NCBI GenBank assembly: GCA_020072815.1
Contig: JAIQGE010000019.1
Location: 62,001-126,000 of the forward strand
Origin: Terriglobia bacterium
GTDB lineage: Bacteria; Acidobacteriota; Terriglobia; Terriglobales; Acidobacteriaceae
Direction: 5' to 3'
DNA: 64,000 nt
Position numbers and translations under genes: made by a program. This document shows, in pieces, positions 33,601 to 41,787 of this stretch. The notes below the pieces were generated by a model, which was given only the letters and a program-made list of their open reading frames with translations, searched no databases and was not told the origin of the DNA. Numbering within the stretch: position 1 is the stretch's first letter; each line of letters opens with the position of its first letter.

Positions 33601-34626
33601 GCGTTTGAGCGAGTTCATCTGTCGCGTGACTTCTTCGAAGATGTCATTGATGCGCGCCAGGTTCAGCCGCGCCTGCTCCAGCCGGGCTTCCGCAAGGCGC
33701 TTTTTGGTTTTGAATTTGGTGATGCCCGCAGCTTCTTCGATAATCGCCCGGCGGTCATGCGGCTTGCTGCTTAGAATTTGCCCGATGCGTCCCTGCTCGA
33801 TGATGGCGTAGGACTCCGGCCCCAGGCCGGTGCCCATAAAGATGTCCTGAATGTCGCGCAACCGGCAGAGCTTGCCGTTCAGGAGATATTCGCTTTCTCC
33901 GGTGCGGAACAGGCGGCGCGTGACCATCATTTCGCCTTTGGAAAAATGCATGGGCTTGAACTTGCGCCGGCGAATCTTCAGGACCACGACGCCGCCACTG
34001 GTCTGCGCGGCTTGAGCGTCAGGCTCTGCTGCCGATTGCTGGTCACCCATCTCCGTTTCTGCGTGCACTGTTTCTTGCGAAACCCCAGTCTCTTGCGAAA
34101 CGTCAGACGCGGCTTCAGCGCCTACATCGGCGCCATCTGCTTCCGCAGCTTCGCCGTCGGAAGGTTGCTCTGCGCCTTCCATGCCTTCTTTCCAGTCCAG
34201 CGGCCCCGGCTGCACTTCGGCGGTAGCGGCTTCGGTAGCTTCGGCGGCAGAGGCGCGGAACCCAGCTTCGTCCCAATCGTCGTCACTGTTGGGACCGGAA
34301 GGCAGGTCGTCTTGAATATCAATTTCCGGTTCGTCGCTGATCTTGCCTTCGTACAACTGGGGATCAATCAGCGTGAGCGATACTTCCGCCATGCCGGTGG
34401 GCTTGCGGTCACGCGTGCCGGCAAAGATGACGTCTTCCATGCGCACGCCGCGCAGGCTCTTGGCGGACTGCTCGCCCAGCACCCAGGAGATGGCGTCCGC
34501 AATATTGGATTTGCCGCAACCGTTGGGGCCCACCACCGCAGCAATGCCTTCGCCCGGAAACTTCAGTTCCGTGCGGTCACAAAAGGACTTGAATCCGAGG
34601 ATTTGTACTTTCTTCAGCTTGAGCAA
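30619..34626 (-). CDS. smc: Chromosome segregation protein SMC with large acidic insert in the head
   Basis: 1335 residues, against about 1190 for typical SMC. Start is TTG at 34626 (LKLKKVQILGFKSFCDRTE), with AAGGAG seven bases upstream. The N-terminal head has Walker A VVGPNGCGKSN (about residues 31-41); the C-terminal head has signature LLSGGEKALTALSLL and Walker B FCILDEVDAPLDEAN. Long coiled coils flank a hinge around FLEVETRYENVVEEFLRDEL. Between SLTLIDP (about residue 89) and the conserved MMVTRRLFRTGESEYLLNG (from about 233) lies an insert of about 130 residues, rich in Glu, Asp, Ala and Ser, where other SMCs have roughly 15. It includes a duplicated VSQET. A terminator follows the gene. 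Confidence 0.95.
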   Translation of the reverse strand: MLKLKKVQILGFKSFCDRTELKFPGEGIAAVVGPNGCGKSNIADAISWVLGEQSAKSLRGVRMEDVIFAGTRDRKPTGMAEVSLTLIDPQLYEGKISDEPEIDIQDDLPSGPNSDDDWDEAGFRASAAEATEAATAEVQPGPLDWKEGMEGAEQPSDGEAAEADGADVGAEAASDVSQETGVSQETVHAETEMGDQQSAAEPDAQAAQTSGGVVVLKIRRRKFKPMHFSKGEMMVTRRLFRTGESEYLLNGKLCRLRDIQDIFMGTGLGPESYAIIEQGRIGQILSSKPHDRRAIIEEAAGITKFKTKKRLAEARLEQARLNLARINDIFEEVTRQMNSLKRQASKAERYGRLRDEMREKLRVVLASRFAQMGRDESGIQAAMVSVGEEIRGRQESVSAKEAEHSERTQRGYTIESEIAHNSQTGTAIALETERATGRRAANQERCAELEARSAAATAELERGQAQLLSLTEELQTNHQFAESAASEVAAAQHEWQMRQQEAQASATSLTDVERQQEARRQQVLEVMSSASQVRNQITQAEEHMLSLDRESQRLEREMTSAQTDLEGFGGKRGQITFEFESNSQSVEALTARIGETRNHIDSKRKEEEHAKLHLDTLRAEFATNLGKKNSLESVINEHGYSTESVKRLFQSSALGQGFAPAGVLADFLEVETRYENVVEEFLRDELNFVVVKSWDSANEGVRLLQTDADGRATFLVHPEDSQAKFSFAGSDAPPPSTHRPEDLVSLKNCIRVLDGFGRSLEVVLPKLRDGYIAPDSNIARSLALENPDAYFLSANGEVFHNVTVTGGKQRSEGPLSLKRELRDVTKTCNDLESAIQNEQSKVHVLVRELAELTKLLGNLEEERREAEKQALTSGHALKQLESELARAEQRLSTYRLEFERTRSERNEKEAAVAEKREQALALEQQRQALEDEIRAVQEQLAFLKTARDVTANTVADAAARMAGLEERRRSASAALERMESLAADAARQVEQLQTQIQSAAAEKQQREAENLQIADRLQALAVEKAAAEATGVQLQHESEQVRARIAEIELEIKTARHELDAARDRKSDLGQQLAKLQSDLQHMAEMCLNELSVTADDLRANAEILLVEGEQLVAEDLAYREMRTKLENMGPVNMMALEEFRETEQRHQFLETQRKDLLDSIENTQATIKEIDEFSRQKFQEAFERINENFQFTFRKLFGGGQAFMRLTDEVNTSESGIDVVASPPGKKLQNVLLLSGGEKALTALSLLVGIFQYQPSPFCILDEVDAPLDEANIGRFTELIREMAVETQFIIITHSKKTMSIAPVMYGVTMQEPGVSKIVSVKFGQENGLQRATA

Positions 34627-34965
34627 CTTCCAACTCCTTCAGGATGGCCAATCGTAACCCGGCACTGAGCAGGGCTGGTAGCGATTTAACTCCGGGTCGG
34701 TTGGGCTGGAGTACACGACCCTAGCTACCGTTAATGTACCCACAGAGTAACCGGGGGTCAAGCAGAAGCCCACAATATATTGTGGATTTCCGGGTAGAAC
34801 CCCAGCCTGTCGCACCGCCTGTGCAACAATTGGCCAAACCACACCGGTGAGGAATTAGATGAAGGAAGGAAGAACCGCGAAGAGCTATTCCGACTGTAGC
34901 GCAAATGGTGCAGTGACGCAAGCGGGAAGCGAGAAATTTGGGCGAACCATGAATTGCCGAACCGG
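34627..34965. other. Non-coding gap upstream of smc
   Basis: Apart from the smc ribosome site I see no gene, tRNA or strong repeat here. Short frames in it have no recognisable content. It must hold the promoter of smc and the 3' region of the small membrane gene at 34966. Confidence 0.5.
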
Positions 34966-35256
34966 TCACTTGGTGAGAAAAAATACAGCCGCAAACGATG
35001 CCAGCGCAGCTCCCGCCTGCAGAGCAAGTACACGCAGAGTTTGCCTGGGAGCCTGGGGCAGCCACTTGATGGCGAAGAACGCTATTAGCGGGATCTGTCC
35101 AGCCATGAGCAGCTGCCAGAGGTGGGCAGCAGTCCCCTCATCAGCCTCATGGACAACGCCGTAAATGGCAACGTGGCCAAGCACAATTCCCAAGGCGACG
35201 AGCGACATTGTCAGTGGAAGGAAGGCGGTCGGCTGCTTCATTGACGGGGCGTTCAT
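34966..35256 (-). CDS. Small membrane protein, unknown
   Basis: 96 residues with three hydrophobic segments: LPLTMSLVALGIVLGHVAIYG, HLWQLLMAGQIPLIAFFAI and VLALQAGAALASFAAVFF. GGAGG lies seven bases before ATG at 35256, which makes the gene convincing despite its size. The layout is that of small conserved membrane proteins of unknown role. It stands alone between smc and the glycosyltransferase. Confidence 0.7.
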   Translation of the reverse strand: MNAPSMKQPTAFLPLTMSLVALGIVLGHVAIYGVVHEADEGTAAHLWQLLMAGQIPLIAFFAIKWLPQAPRQTLRVLALQAGAALASFAAVFFLTK

Positions 35257-35307
35257 GAGAGAACCTCCAAAATGGCTCTCAAACGGGACCGATTCAGTTT
35301 ACTCCCA

Positions 35308-36420
35308 TCAAGCAGCGGACGAAACCAGAGACCGGTACACCCCCAGCACTTTCTGCGCGAGTTCGTCATGTTTAAATTGCGCGCTGCGCAGCAACCCGCG
35401 GACGACCAGCCGTTCGCGCAGTTGCTTATCGCCCAGCACGTTGCTCATGGCGTCGGTGAGCGCACTCGTGTCCAGCGGATCTACCAGGATGGCTCCGTCT
35501 CCCGCGACCTCGCCCAGAGAAGATCCGGTGCTGGTAATCGTCGGGACGCCGCTGGCCATGCTCTCAATCACCGGGAGCCCAAAGCCTTCAAAGAAAGAAG
35601 GGAAGACAAACATCTCAGCAGCGTTGTAGAAGAGTGGCAGGTCTTCGAACGAAACGAATCCGGGAAAAACCACCGACGACTCCAGGCCGAGTTCCTTGAT
35701 CCTGGCCACCAACTGCTCTGACTGCCAGTCTTTCTTTCCCACCAGCACCAGTTTTTCGCTGGCGCCGCGGTTGCGCAGCGCGGCGTAGGCTTCCACCAGA
35801 CGCGGCAGGTTCTTGCGGGCCTGGATTCGGCCTACATAAAGGATGAAAGGGAAATTGATCCCGTAGGTTCGCGCCAGGTGCTCCTGGCACTGGGATTTCT
35901 CTCGCGGACGGAAATCCTTGGAAGCAGCCAAGTAAGTGATGGTGATCTTTTCCCGCGGCACGCTATAGCGGGCGGCAATGTCCGCCGCCGAAAACTCAGA
36001 GAGCGTGACGATGTGGTCCGCGTGCCGCGCCGTCCACCGCACCATCTTCTTAAGACGAAATGCTTCGCGCGGGTGGAAGTACTCGGGATAGTGTTCGTAC
36101 GCCAGGTCATGAATGCTGACCACCGTCGCGGGGCAGCCCCAGGGCGGGCGGACATACTGGCAGTGAAAAATGTCCGGCTTGAGCTTGCCCAGCAACCGGG
36201 GAAGACTCACGCTGAGACGGCGCACCGGGTCCTTGGGGATGGGCACAAAATTGAAACGCGCGTCGCCCTGCGTGGATTCCAGTGCCGCGTCGTGCGCGTA
36301 GAAGAGCGTGTACTGGTGAGCGCTGCGGTCGGCAACCAGCCCAGCCAGGAGCTGCCGGAAATAACTTTCGTTGCCGCCAGCCTGCGTTCCCAGACTGTGG
36401 ACGTCAATCGCAATCTTCAT
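35308..36420 (-). CDS. Glycosyltransferase family 4 (GT-B)
   Basis: 370 residues. The N-terminal Rossmann half shows MKIAIDVHSLGTQAGGNESY and VSIHDLAYEHYPEYF; the C-terminal half carries the retaining GT4 motifs ILYVGRIQARKNLPRLVEAY and FPSFFEGFGLPVIESMASG, with the E-x7-E donor-binding pair. It transfers an activated sugar onto an acceptor, probably in polysaccharide or O-antigen assembly. A gmd-like gene lies on the opposite strand just upstream, which could supply GDP-sugar donors, but that link is inference. Confidence 0.92.
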   Translation of the reverse strand: MKIAIDVHSLGTQAGGNESYFRQLLAGLVADRSAHQYTLFYAHDAALESTQGDARFNFVPIPKDPVRRLSVSLPRLLGKLKPDIFHCQYVRPPWGCPATVVSIHDLAYEHYPEYFHPREAFRLKKMVRWTARHADHIVTLSEFSAADIAARYSVPREKITITYLAASKDFRPREKSQCQEHLARTYGINFPFILYVGRIQARKNLPRLVEAYAALRNRGASEKLVLVGKKDWQSEQLVARIKELGLESSVVFPGFVSFEDLPLFYNAAEMFVFPSFFEGFGLPVIESMASGVPTITSTGSSLGEVAGDGAILVDPLDTSALTDAMSNVLGDKQLRERLVVRGLLRSAQFKHDELAQKVLGVYRSLVSSAA

Positions 36421-36494
36421 GATAGGTGGCCGCGACTAGTGTATCGTGCCGCCGCCGTCCGACCGGCAGCGCTGTGGTAAAGTGGCCGATGTTC

Positions 36495-36524
36495 ATCGCA
36501 AGAATCGTTTATCGCAAGAATCGT
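36495..36524. repeat. Short tandem repeat upstream of gmd
   Basis: ATCGCAAGAATCGT occurs at 36495-36508 and again at 36511-36524, a 16-base period, in the short gap before the gmd start. It could be a binding site pair or a slippage product. Confidence 0.5.
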
Positions 36525-36538
36525 GGGGACATCGTCGA

Positions 36539-37534
36539 ATGCGCGCGCTCATCACCGGGGTCACCGGACAGGACGGCTCTTATCTGGCAGAGCTTCTACT
36601 CGCCAAGGGCTACGAAGTGTACGGCCTGGTGCTTCCCAAGAAGAAGATGCGCCCGGGTGACATTGAGGCGCGCAAGCAGATTGCGCTCATCGGCCCGCGA
36701 CTCAAGCTGCTGGAAGGAGACTTGACCGACCAGAACTCGCTCGACCGTGTTATTGGCAAAGTTCAGCCCGGCGAAGTCTACAACCTGGCGGCGCAGAGTT
36801 TTGTGCCGCTTTCATGGACCGAGCCGCTGCTCACCGCGGACGTGACGGCCTTCGGCGTGCTTCGGCTGCTGGAAGCGGTCCGCAAGCATTGCCCCACGGC
36901 GCGCTTCCTGCAGGCGTCAAGCTCAGAAATGTTTGGCAAGGCCATATTGAGTGAGAAAGACAAACGCCAGACGGAAGCCACGCCGTTTCGCCCGCGCAAC
37001 CCGTACGGGTCAGCCAAAGTGTTTGCCCACAACATCACCGTCAACTACCGCGAAAAGCATGGGATTTTTGCCTGCTCCTGCATTTGCTTTAATCACGAAT
37101 CGCCGCGCCGGGGCGTGGAATTTGTAACGCGAAAAATCACCCAGCACGCCGCTCGCAGTAAGCGCGGCCTCGCGGAAAAACTCTCGCCAAAACTAAAGCT
37201 GGGCAATCTTGACGCTCAGCGCGACTGGGGCTTTGCCGGCGACTTTGTGCGCGCCATGTGGCTGATGCTGCAACAGCCGAAGCCCGATGACTTTTTGATC
37301 GCCACCGGCGAACTGCATAGCGTCCGCGAAGTTTTGGACATTGCGTACGCTCGTGTTGGCTTGGACTGGAAGAAGTACGTTGAGACTGACCCTGCACTCG
37401 TCCGTTCTGCGGAAGAAATGCCCTTGTGCGGCGATGCGTCGAAAGCCGCAAGAGTTCTGGGTTGGAAGCCGGAAGTTGGCTTTCGCGAAATGATTGAGAT
37501 GATGGTGGACGCAGACTTGGCGGCCGCTAGATAG
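36539..37534 (+). CDS. gmd: GDP-mannose 4,6-dehydratase-like NDP-sugar dehydratase
   Basis: 331 residues from ATG at 36539 (RALITGVTGQDGSYLAELLL), an extended SDR enzyme. The Rossmann GxxGxxG lies at residues 7-13; SSSEMFGK provides the catalytic Ser/Thr-Glu region and NPYGSAK the YxxxK pair. The substrate-binding block NHESPRRGVEFVTRKITQ is typical of GMD, which makes GDP-4-keto-6-deoxymannose for rhamnose or fucose-type sugars. It is shorter than E. coli Gmd (373), so a related 6-deoxysugar epimerase/dehydratase is possible. The start at 36446 gives an unrelated N-terminus and is rejected. Confidence 0.88.
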   Translation: MRALITGVTGQDGSYLAELLLAKGYEVYGLVLPKKKMRPGDIEARKQIALIGPRLKLLEGDLTDQNSLDRVIGKVQPGEVYNLAAQSFVPLSWTEPLLTADVTAFGVLRLLEAVRKHCPTARFLQASSSEMFGKAILSEKDKRQTEATPFRPRNPYGSAKVFAHNITVNYREKHGIFACSCICFNHESPRRGVEFVTRKITQHAARSKRGLAEKLSPKLKLGNLDAQRDWGFAGDFVRAMWLMLQQPKPDDFLIATGELHSVREVLDIAYARVGLDWKKYVETDPALVRSAEEMPLCGDASKAARVLGWKPEVGFREMIEMMVDADLAAAR

Positions 37535-37618
37535 AGCGTTACGCACGGAGCAAGGATGCAGCTCTCTCTGTTGGCTAGAAGCAGGACCGCCGTGTTGCTG
37601 TTTTTCTACATACAGCTT

Positions 37619-39280
37619 TCAACGCGGCGGACCGGCGCGTGTATCCAAAACCTGCAGCACGCAATAGACCTCTCCGACCGGAACACCGTCAAAGTCCTTG
37701 CGTCTTTCTGAAGATTTTTGCCGGACCTCCATCAGGTTGAGGACCAGAGCGTCTGCGGGAGGTTCGTCCGTCTTCAGCTCTCTGTCGAAGTCGTGTTTGC
37801 TCGACAGAGGTTGAAATGCGTTGCTGGGACCACGGAGGATCTGGACCAAAAGACGCATTTCCACGTCTTGGTTTTTTTCACTCATTCCTTTTGGCTCGAA
37901 AAACTGGAAGCCCGGCCAGCGTTTCTGGTAGAACTCCGTTACGTCCGAAGCAGGGGCGTTAATGATGAACTCCTGCACGCGCAATTCCAGATAATCCTGG
38001 ATTCGGCCCCTCTCCATCACCATTTCCGCAAAGCCGGCAGCCCCCATGGGGCTAGAAACAGCTTTGTCGGGAACGGGTAACGCTTTGCGGTCGGCAAGCA
38101 GCAGGGAAATAATGTGCTGGCCGCCGGCAGCAGAGCGCATGACATCAGCGGCATCATCGTACTTTTCGCCCAGAATCAAGTACTGGGCCAGGGCTTCCCG
38201 GTAGGGCACATTGTCCGGCGCAAGTTCTGTAGCGCGGCGGCTGTTACGGATCGCTTCCTGCAGATCGATTGAAACCCGGGTGAACCTTCCGTTGCGGATG
38301 GCGGCGTGCCGAACGCCGTACATCCGCGCTTTCCAGTAGTAGGCATCGGCGCGATTCGGCTGAAGCGCAAGCGCGTGGTCCAACCGGGCCATTAATTCAT
38401 CTAATCGCGCGCGCTTCTCTTTGGCGGTCTGGGCGAGTTCTTCTTCGGCGTTCTTCCCGCCGACAACATCCACTCCCTGCAAATCCTGCAAGCGCGCGAG
38501 CCGGACTAAAAGAATGTTCGCATCCATGTCGTCGGGATGGGCGTCGAGAAATGCTCTTACTTCCTTGCTCGCTTGCTCCAGCGTTTCCTTGAACTCTTGT
38601 TCGGTTACCACGGCGTTTTGCCGGTCTCTGGCCGCTTCCAGGCGTTCCACCTGTCGCGCAAGACGGTCAAGGGGAGCAAGCTTGGCTTCCTGCTCCAGAC
38701 GAACCGAGTTGAGTGCCCATCGAATCGAGCCAAAGATCAGATCGGTATCCTCGCCTTTGCCGGAGTGTCGTCCATCATGGAACAGGGCCACCTGGATGGT
38801 GCCATCGGGCATGCGAAAGCTCACAATCGCCCAGTCCACCGGGTACGGGCTGGAGTGGCGCTGCGTTGATAACAGCCGGTAATCAAGGGACTCAATCTGA
38901 GCATAGTCAATGCGCAGGTTCTCTTTGCCTGCCTTGAAGGTGAGGGCATCCTTCTCCAGAATGAGCTCCCCGGAGGCTTGGTATTCCTTGCCAAAAAGGG
39001 CACCCGTTACCGAAGGAGTCAGCTTTTCCACTCTGTACCAGACCGAGCCAAACCCTTTCGGAAATGTCAGTTCGTTGACTTCACGGAACTGATGCTGCAT
39101 CATCCGCTGCGTCCGCCGGCGCGCTTCCAATTCTTCTCCCATGCGCCGGGCCTGCTCGGCCTGAGCTGCCTGCGCTGCCGGATTCTGGATGGCGCGTGCG
39201 CTGCCTGGATGCCCTAGCACGAGAAGAAAAACTGGGATGGGCAATAGCCCGGCGAGGAACGAAATGGGCCATCGTCTCAT
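37619..39280 (-). CDS. Secreted protein with TPR-like helical repeats, unknown function
   Basis: 553 residues from ATG at 39280, supported by GGAGG seven bases upstream; the GTG at 39286 lies too close to that site. Signal peptide: WPISFLAGLLPIPVFLLVLG. Residues 30-210 form a mixed strand/helix domain (LTFPKGFGSVWYRVEKLTP, PVDWAIVSFRMPDGTIQVAL), then helical TPR-like segments (DELMARLDHALALQPNRADA, ATELAPDNVPYREALAQYL) with a charged C-terminal part. No enzyme motif is seen. It converges with gmd and may act in the periplasm. Confidence 0.75.
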   Translation of the reverse strand: MRRWPISFLAGLLPIPVFLLVLGHPGSARAIQNPAAQAAQAEQARRMGEELEARRRTQRMMQHQFREVNELTFPKGFGSVWYRVEKLTPSVTGALFGKEYQASGELILEKDALTFKAGKENLRIDYAQIESLDYRLLSTQRHSSPYPVDWAIVSFRMPDGTIQVALFHDGRHSGKGEDTDLIFGSIRWALNSVRLEQEAKLAPLDRLARQVERLEAARDRQNAVVTEQEFKETLEQASKEVRAFLDAHPDDMDANILLVRLARLQDLQGVDVVGGKNAEEELAQTAKEKRARLDELMARLDHALALQPNRADAYYWKARMYGVRHAAIRNGRFTRVSIDLQEAIRNSRRATELAPDNVPYREALAQYLILGEKYDDAADVMRSAAGGQHIISLLLADRKALPVPDKAVSSPMGAAGFAEMVMERGRIQDYLELRVQEFIINAPASDVTEFYQKRWPGFQFFEPKGMSEKNQDVEMRLLVQILRGPSNAFQPLSSKHDFDRELKTDEPPADALVLNLMEVRQKSSERRKDFDGVPVGEVYCVLQVLDTRAGPPR

Positions 39281-39516
39281 GAACACACCTCCAGAGAGGC
39301 CATTGCGGTAGAGATCTGGCTTGGTGTTTTCTGGGTGGGAGGCCGCACTACAAACTTATATGGCTTGCAGCAAGTTCCCCGGGGGCCCAGGCCGGCCGAT
39401 TCCAAATTGTTGGTCGCTCTCTGCCGCAGTAGTGACAGTGGGGAGACGAACGTTTCACCTTCTGGAAACTTTGTTTCGGCAAAGCTACGGCGATTTGCCG
39501 CAAGTTTGTGCCAAGG

Positions 39517-40890
39517 CTAGCCTCCCAGCTTCTCAAAGAAGCGGATGATGCTCTCAATCCCGCGATAGAAATTGGGGATGTGGAACTTCTCGTTGGGAGC
39601 ATGCAGGTTGTCGTCAGGCAGGCCGAAGCCCATCATCACGCTGGGCAGGTTCATCACATCCTGGAAGTCGGTGACGACGGGGATCGAACCGCCGGAGCGT
39701 ATGAAGACCGTGTCTTTCTTGAACACGTCATGCATGGCTTCCGTGGCGGCCTTGATGTAGTGGTTGTCCGTGCTGACTACGCACGCCGGGCCCTTGCTGT
39801 GGACCTTGATATTGATCTCAATTCCCTTGGGCGTGAGCTTCTTCACCATCTTGGTGTAGCGCTTCAGGATGTCGTCGGGATCCTGGTTCGGCACCAGGCG
39901 CATGGAAACTTTGGCCGACGCGCGCGCGGGGATCACCGTCTTCGCGCCCGACGCAACGAAGCCTCCGGGCATGCCGTGCACTTCCAGTGTGGGCCGCGCC
40001 CATGTGCGATAGAGAACTGAGTATCCGGGTTCGCCGGTCAAGACTTTTGATCCCACTTCCGTCTTGCGGTAGTGCTCTTCGTTGAAAGGCAGCTTCTTCC
40101 AGGCTTTGAGTTCGTCTTTGGTGGGAGCTTTCACTTTGCTATAGAAGCCGGGGATGAGCACTTTGCCTTTGGCGTCTTTCAACTTGCTGATGATTTCGAT
40201 CAAGGCAAAGAACGGATTGGGTGCGGCGCCGCCGTACATGCCGGAATGCAAGTCGGTCTTGGCGCCCTGGGCTTCAATCTCTGTATAAACCAGGCCGCGC
40301 AGGCCGACGCACAGCGTAGGCAGATTGGGCGCGAAGAGTTCCGTGTCGCAGACCAGGGCGAAGTCGGCCTTCAGCTTGGCCTTTTCCTTGCGCACGAAGG
40401 CGGCAATGGACTCGCCGCCGACTTCCTCTTCGCCCTCGATAATGAACTTCACATTCAGCGGCAGCTTGCCGCCGTGGCCTTTCATCAAAGCTTCCACGGC
40501 TTTGAGCTCCATCCAGAGTTGGCCTTTGTCGTCCACGGCGCCGCGGGCGTAGATGTTGTCATTGCGCTCGGTGGGCTCAAACGGCGGCGACAGCCACTCG
40601 TTCAGCGGCTCGGCCGGCTGCACGTCATAGTGCGCGTAGCACAGCACGGTCGGCTTGCCGGCAGCGTGGAGCCAGTCCGCGTAGATCAGCGGATGGCCCT
40701 TGGTGGGGATGATCTCCACGTTCTCCATGCCAATGCGGCGGAGGTCGCTGGCGACGAACTCAGCGGCCTTGCGGACGTCGTCTTTGTGTTCCGGCGCGGT
40801 GCTCACGCTGGGAATGCGGAGCAGGTCTTTGAGCTCTCCCAGAAAACGTTGCTGATTGTCTTTGGCGTAACTGACGGCGGATGAGGCCAT
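39517..40890 (-). CDS. M20 family dipeptidase/metallopeptidase
   Basis: 457 residues, zinc-dependent peptidase of the ArgE/DapE/ACY1/CPG2 group. Metal-site motifs are TVLCYAHYDVQPAEP (first His and Asp), ARGAVDDKGQLW (bridging Asp), IEGEEEVGGES (catalytic and metal-binding Glu), VCDTELF (Asp) and the late histidine in GLPDDNLHAPNEKF. The middle dimerisation domain (about 190-340) includes TDLHSGMYGGAAPNPF. Members hydrolyse dipeptides such as carnosine-like or Xaa-His; the exact substrate cannot be read. No signal peptide, so it is cytosolic. Confidence 0.93.
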   Translation of the reverse strand: MASSAVSYAKDNQQRFLGELKDLLRIPSVSTAPEHKDDVRKAAEFVASDLRRIGMENVEIIPTKGHPLIYADWLHAAGKPTVLCYAHYDVQPAEPLNEWLSPPFEPTERNDNIYARGAVDDKGQLWMELKAVEALMKGHGGKLPLNVKFIIEGEEEVGGESIAAFVRKEKAKLKADFALVCDTELFAPNLPTLCVGLRGLVYTEIEAQGAKTDLHSGMYGGAAPNPFFALIEIISKLKDAKGKVLIPGFYSKVKAPTKDELKAWKKLPFNEEHYRKTEVGSKVLTGEPGYSVLYRTWARPTLEVHGMPGGFVASGAKTVIPARASAKVSMRLVPNQDPDDILKRYTKMVKKLTPKGIEINIKVHSKGPACVVSTDNHYIKAATEAMHDVFKKDTVFIRSGGSIPVVTDFQDVMNLPSVMMGFGLPDDNLHAPNEKFHIPNFYRGIESIIRFFEKLGG

Positions 40891-40952
40891 GCGAGTGTCT
40901 CCTCGGCTCGAATATCAAACCTAAGAGTATATCGCGGCGTAGCGGCTGACGC

Positions 40953-41522
40953 TCACCCTGGTACCATGCCTGCAACTTTGCAGGCAGAGATCCATTGTGC
41001 AGCAAGTGCAAGCTCTTTGACCCATTTCTCGATGTAAGCAAGATCAAGTTCGTCTCTTCGCACTTTCAGAATTCCCGTAACGTCCTCGATTTGCCGCAGC
41101 GATGCTCCCATCTTGGCCCATTCCAGCTTTGCGATGATGATGTCTTCCGGACTGACGACAAACAAAGGAACGCCCATCACCAGGGCCGATCTGCGACGCC
41201 GGAATTCCTCAACACTGAAGGGCCTCATCTTTTGGAAGATAAAATCAATCTTCAGGCCGGTGATGTTATCAATCAGATTGAACATTGACTTGCGCTGGCA
41301 AGCTTCGATTGCCGAGTGTGGCTCGGAGTAGAATTCGTTTTCGGGAAGCAGATCCAGAAGTCGTCGAACCTGGTCTTCGTCAGCGGCAACAATGAGATCA
41401 ATGTCCAGGGTGGAGCGTCCCATTCCGTAAACCGTTCCCGCAAAAGAACCAGTCACCATATAGGCAATCCCGGCGCGCTCTAAAATCACGGAGAGGCGGC
41501 GGAAGAGGTCAGCAGGATTCAT
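40953..41522 (-). CDS. Nucleotidyltransferase-fold protein (AbiEii/DUF6036-like)
   Basis: 189 residues. The nucleotidyltransferase motif is YMVTGSFAGTVYGMGRSTLD followed by IDLIVAADEDQV: GS then D-x-D, the metal-binding pair of the superfamily, then a third acidic strand GLKIDFIFQKMRPF. Later FVVSPEDIIIAKLEWAKMG and LRQIEDVTGILKV are typical of the AbiEii-like/DUF6036 family. It overlaps the upstream small gene by four bases (41519-41522), making a two-gene module. Such pairs resemble toxin-antitoxin loci but the direction of activity is not known. It may modify RNA or protein. Confidence 0.78.
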   Translation of the reverse strand: MNPADLFRRLSVILERAGIAYMVTGSFAGTVYGMGRSTLDIDLIVAADEDQVRRLLDLLPENEFYSEPHSAIEACQRKSMFNLIDNITGLKIDFIFQKMRPFSVEEFRRRRSALVMGVPLFVVSPEDIIIAKLEWAKMGASLRQIEDVTGILKVRRDELDLAYIEKWVKELALAAQWISACKVAGMVPG

Positions 41523-41749
41523 CGAACCCAGTCCGGCAAGGGCTCAGGATCAAAAGAGCGACGATAAATCTCAAGCATCACTTCTTTTTCGGACCAATCA
41601 GGATGTTGGTCGCGTATGCCAGTCTTCATGATTTCGCGCACGAATAAACTAATATCCAGTGCCAACAGCAGGCGCTGCTCCACAGTCATTGAGCGAATGA
41701 TCTTGATCTGCATCGCTTCGATTTCGGGAGTCGTGTCACTGATCGCCAT
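41519..41749 (-). CDS. Small helical partner of nucleotidyltransferase module
   Basis: 76 residues from ATG at 41749 (AISDTTPEIEAMQIKII). All-helical appearance: RSMTVEQRLLLALDISLFV, DQHPDWSEKEVMLEIYRRSF. Overlaps the following nucleotidyltransferase gene by four bases. The sequence style (short, SPE/TPE start, acidic C-terminus) recalls small antitoxin-like proteins of the Rv0078B type; this is a resemblance, not a confident assignment. The longer start at 41773 is not preferred. Confidence 0.65.
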   Translation of the reverse strand: MAISDTTPEIEAMQIKIIRSMTVEQRLLLALDISLFVREIMKTGIRDQHPDWSEKEVMLEIYRRSFDPEPLPDWVR

Positions 41750-41787
41750 ATTCCGGATGTTACCACCGTACACTCTATAATGGATAA

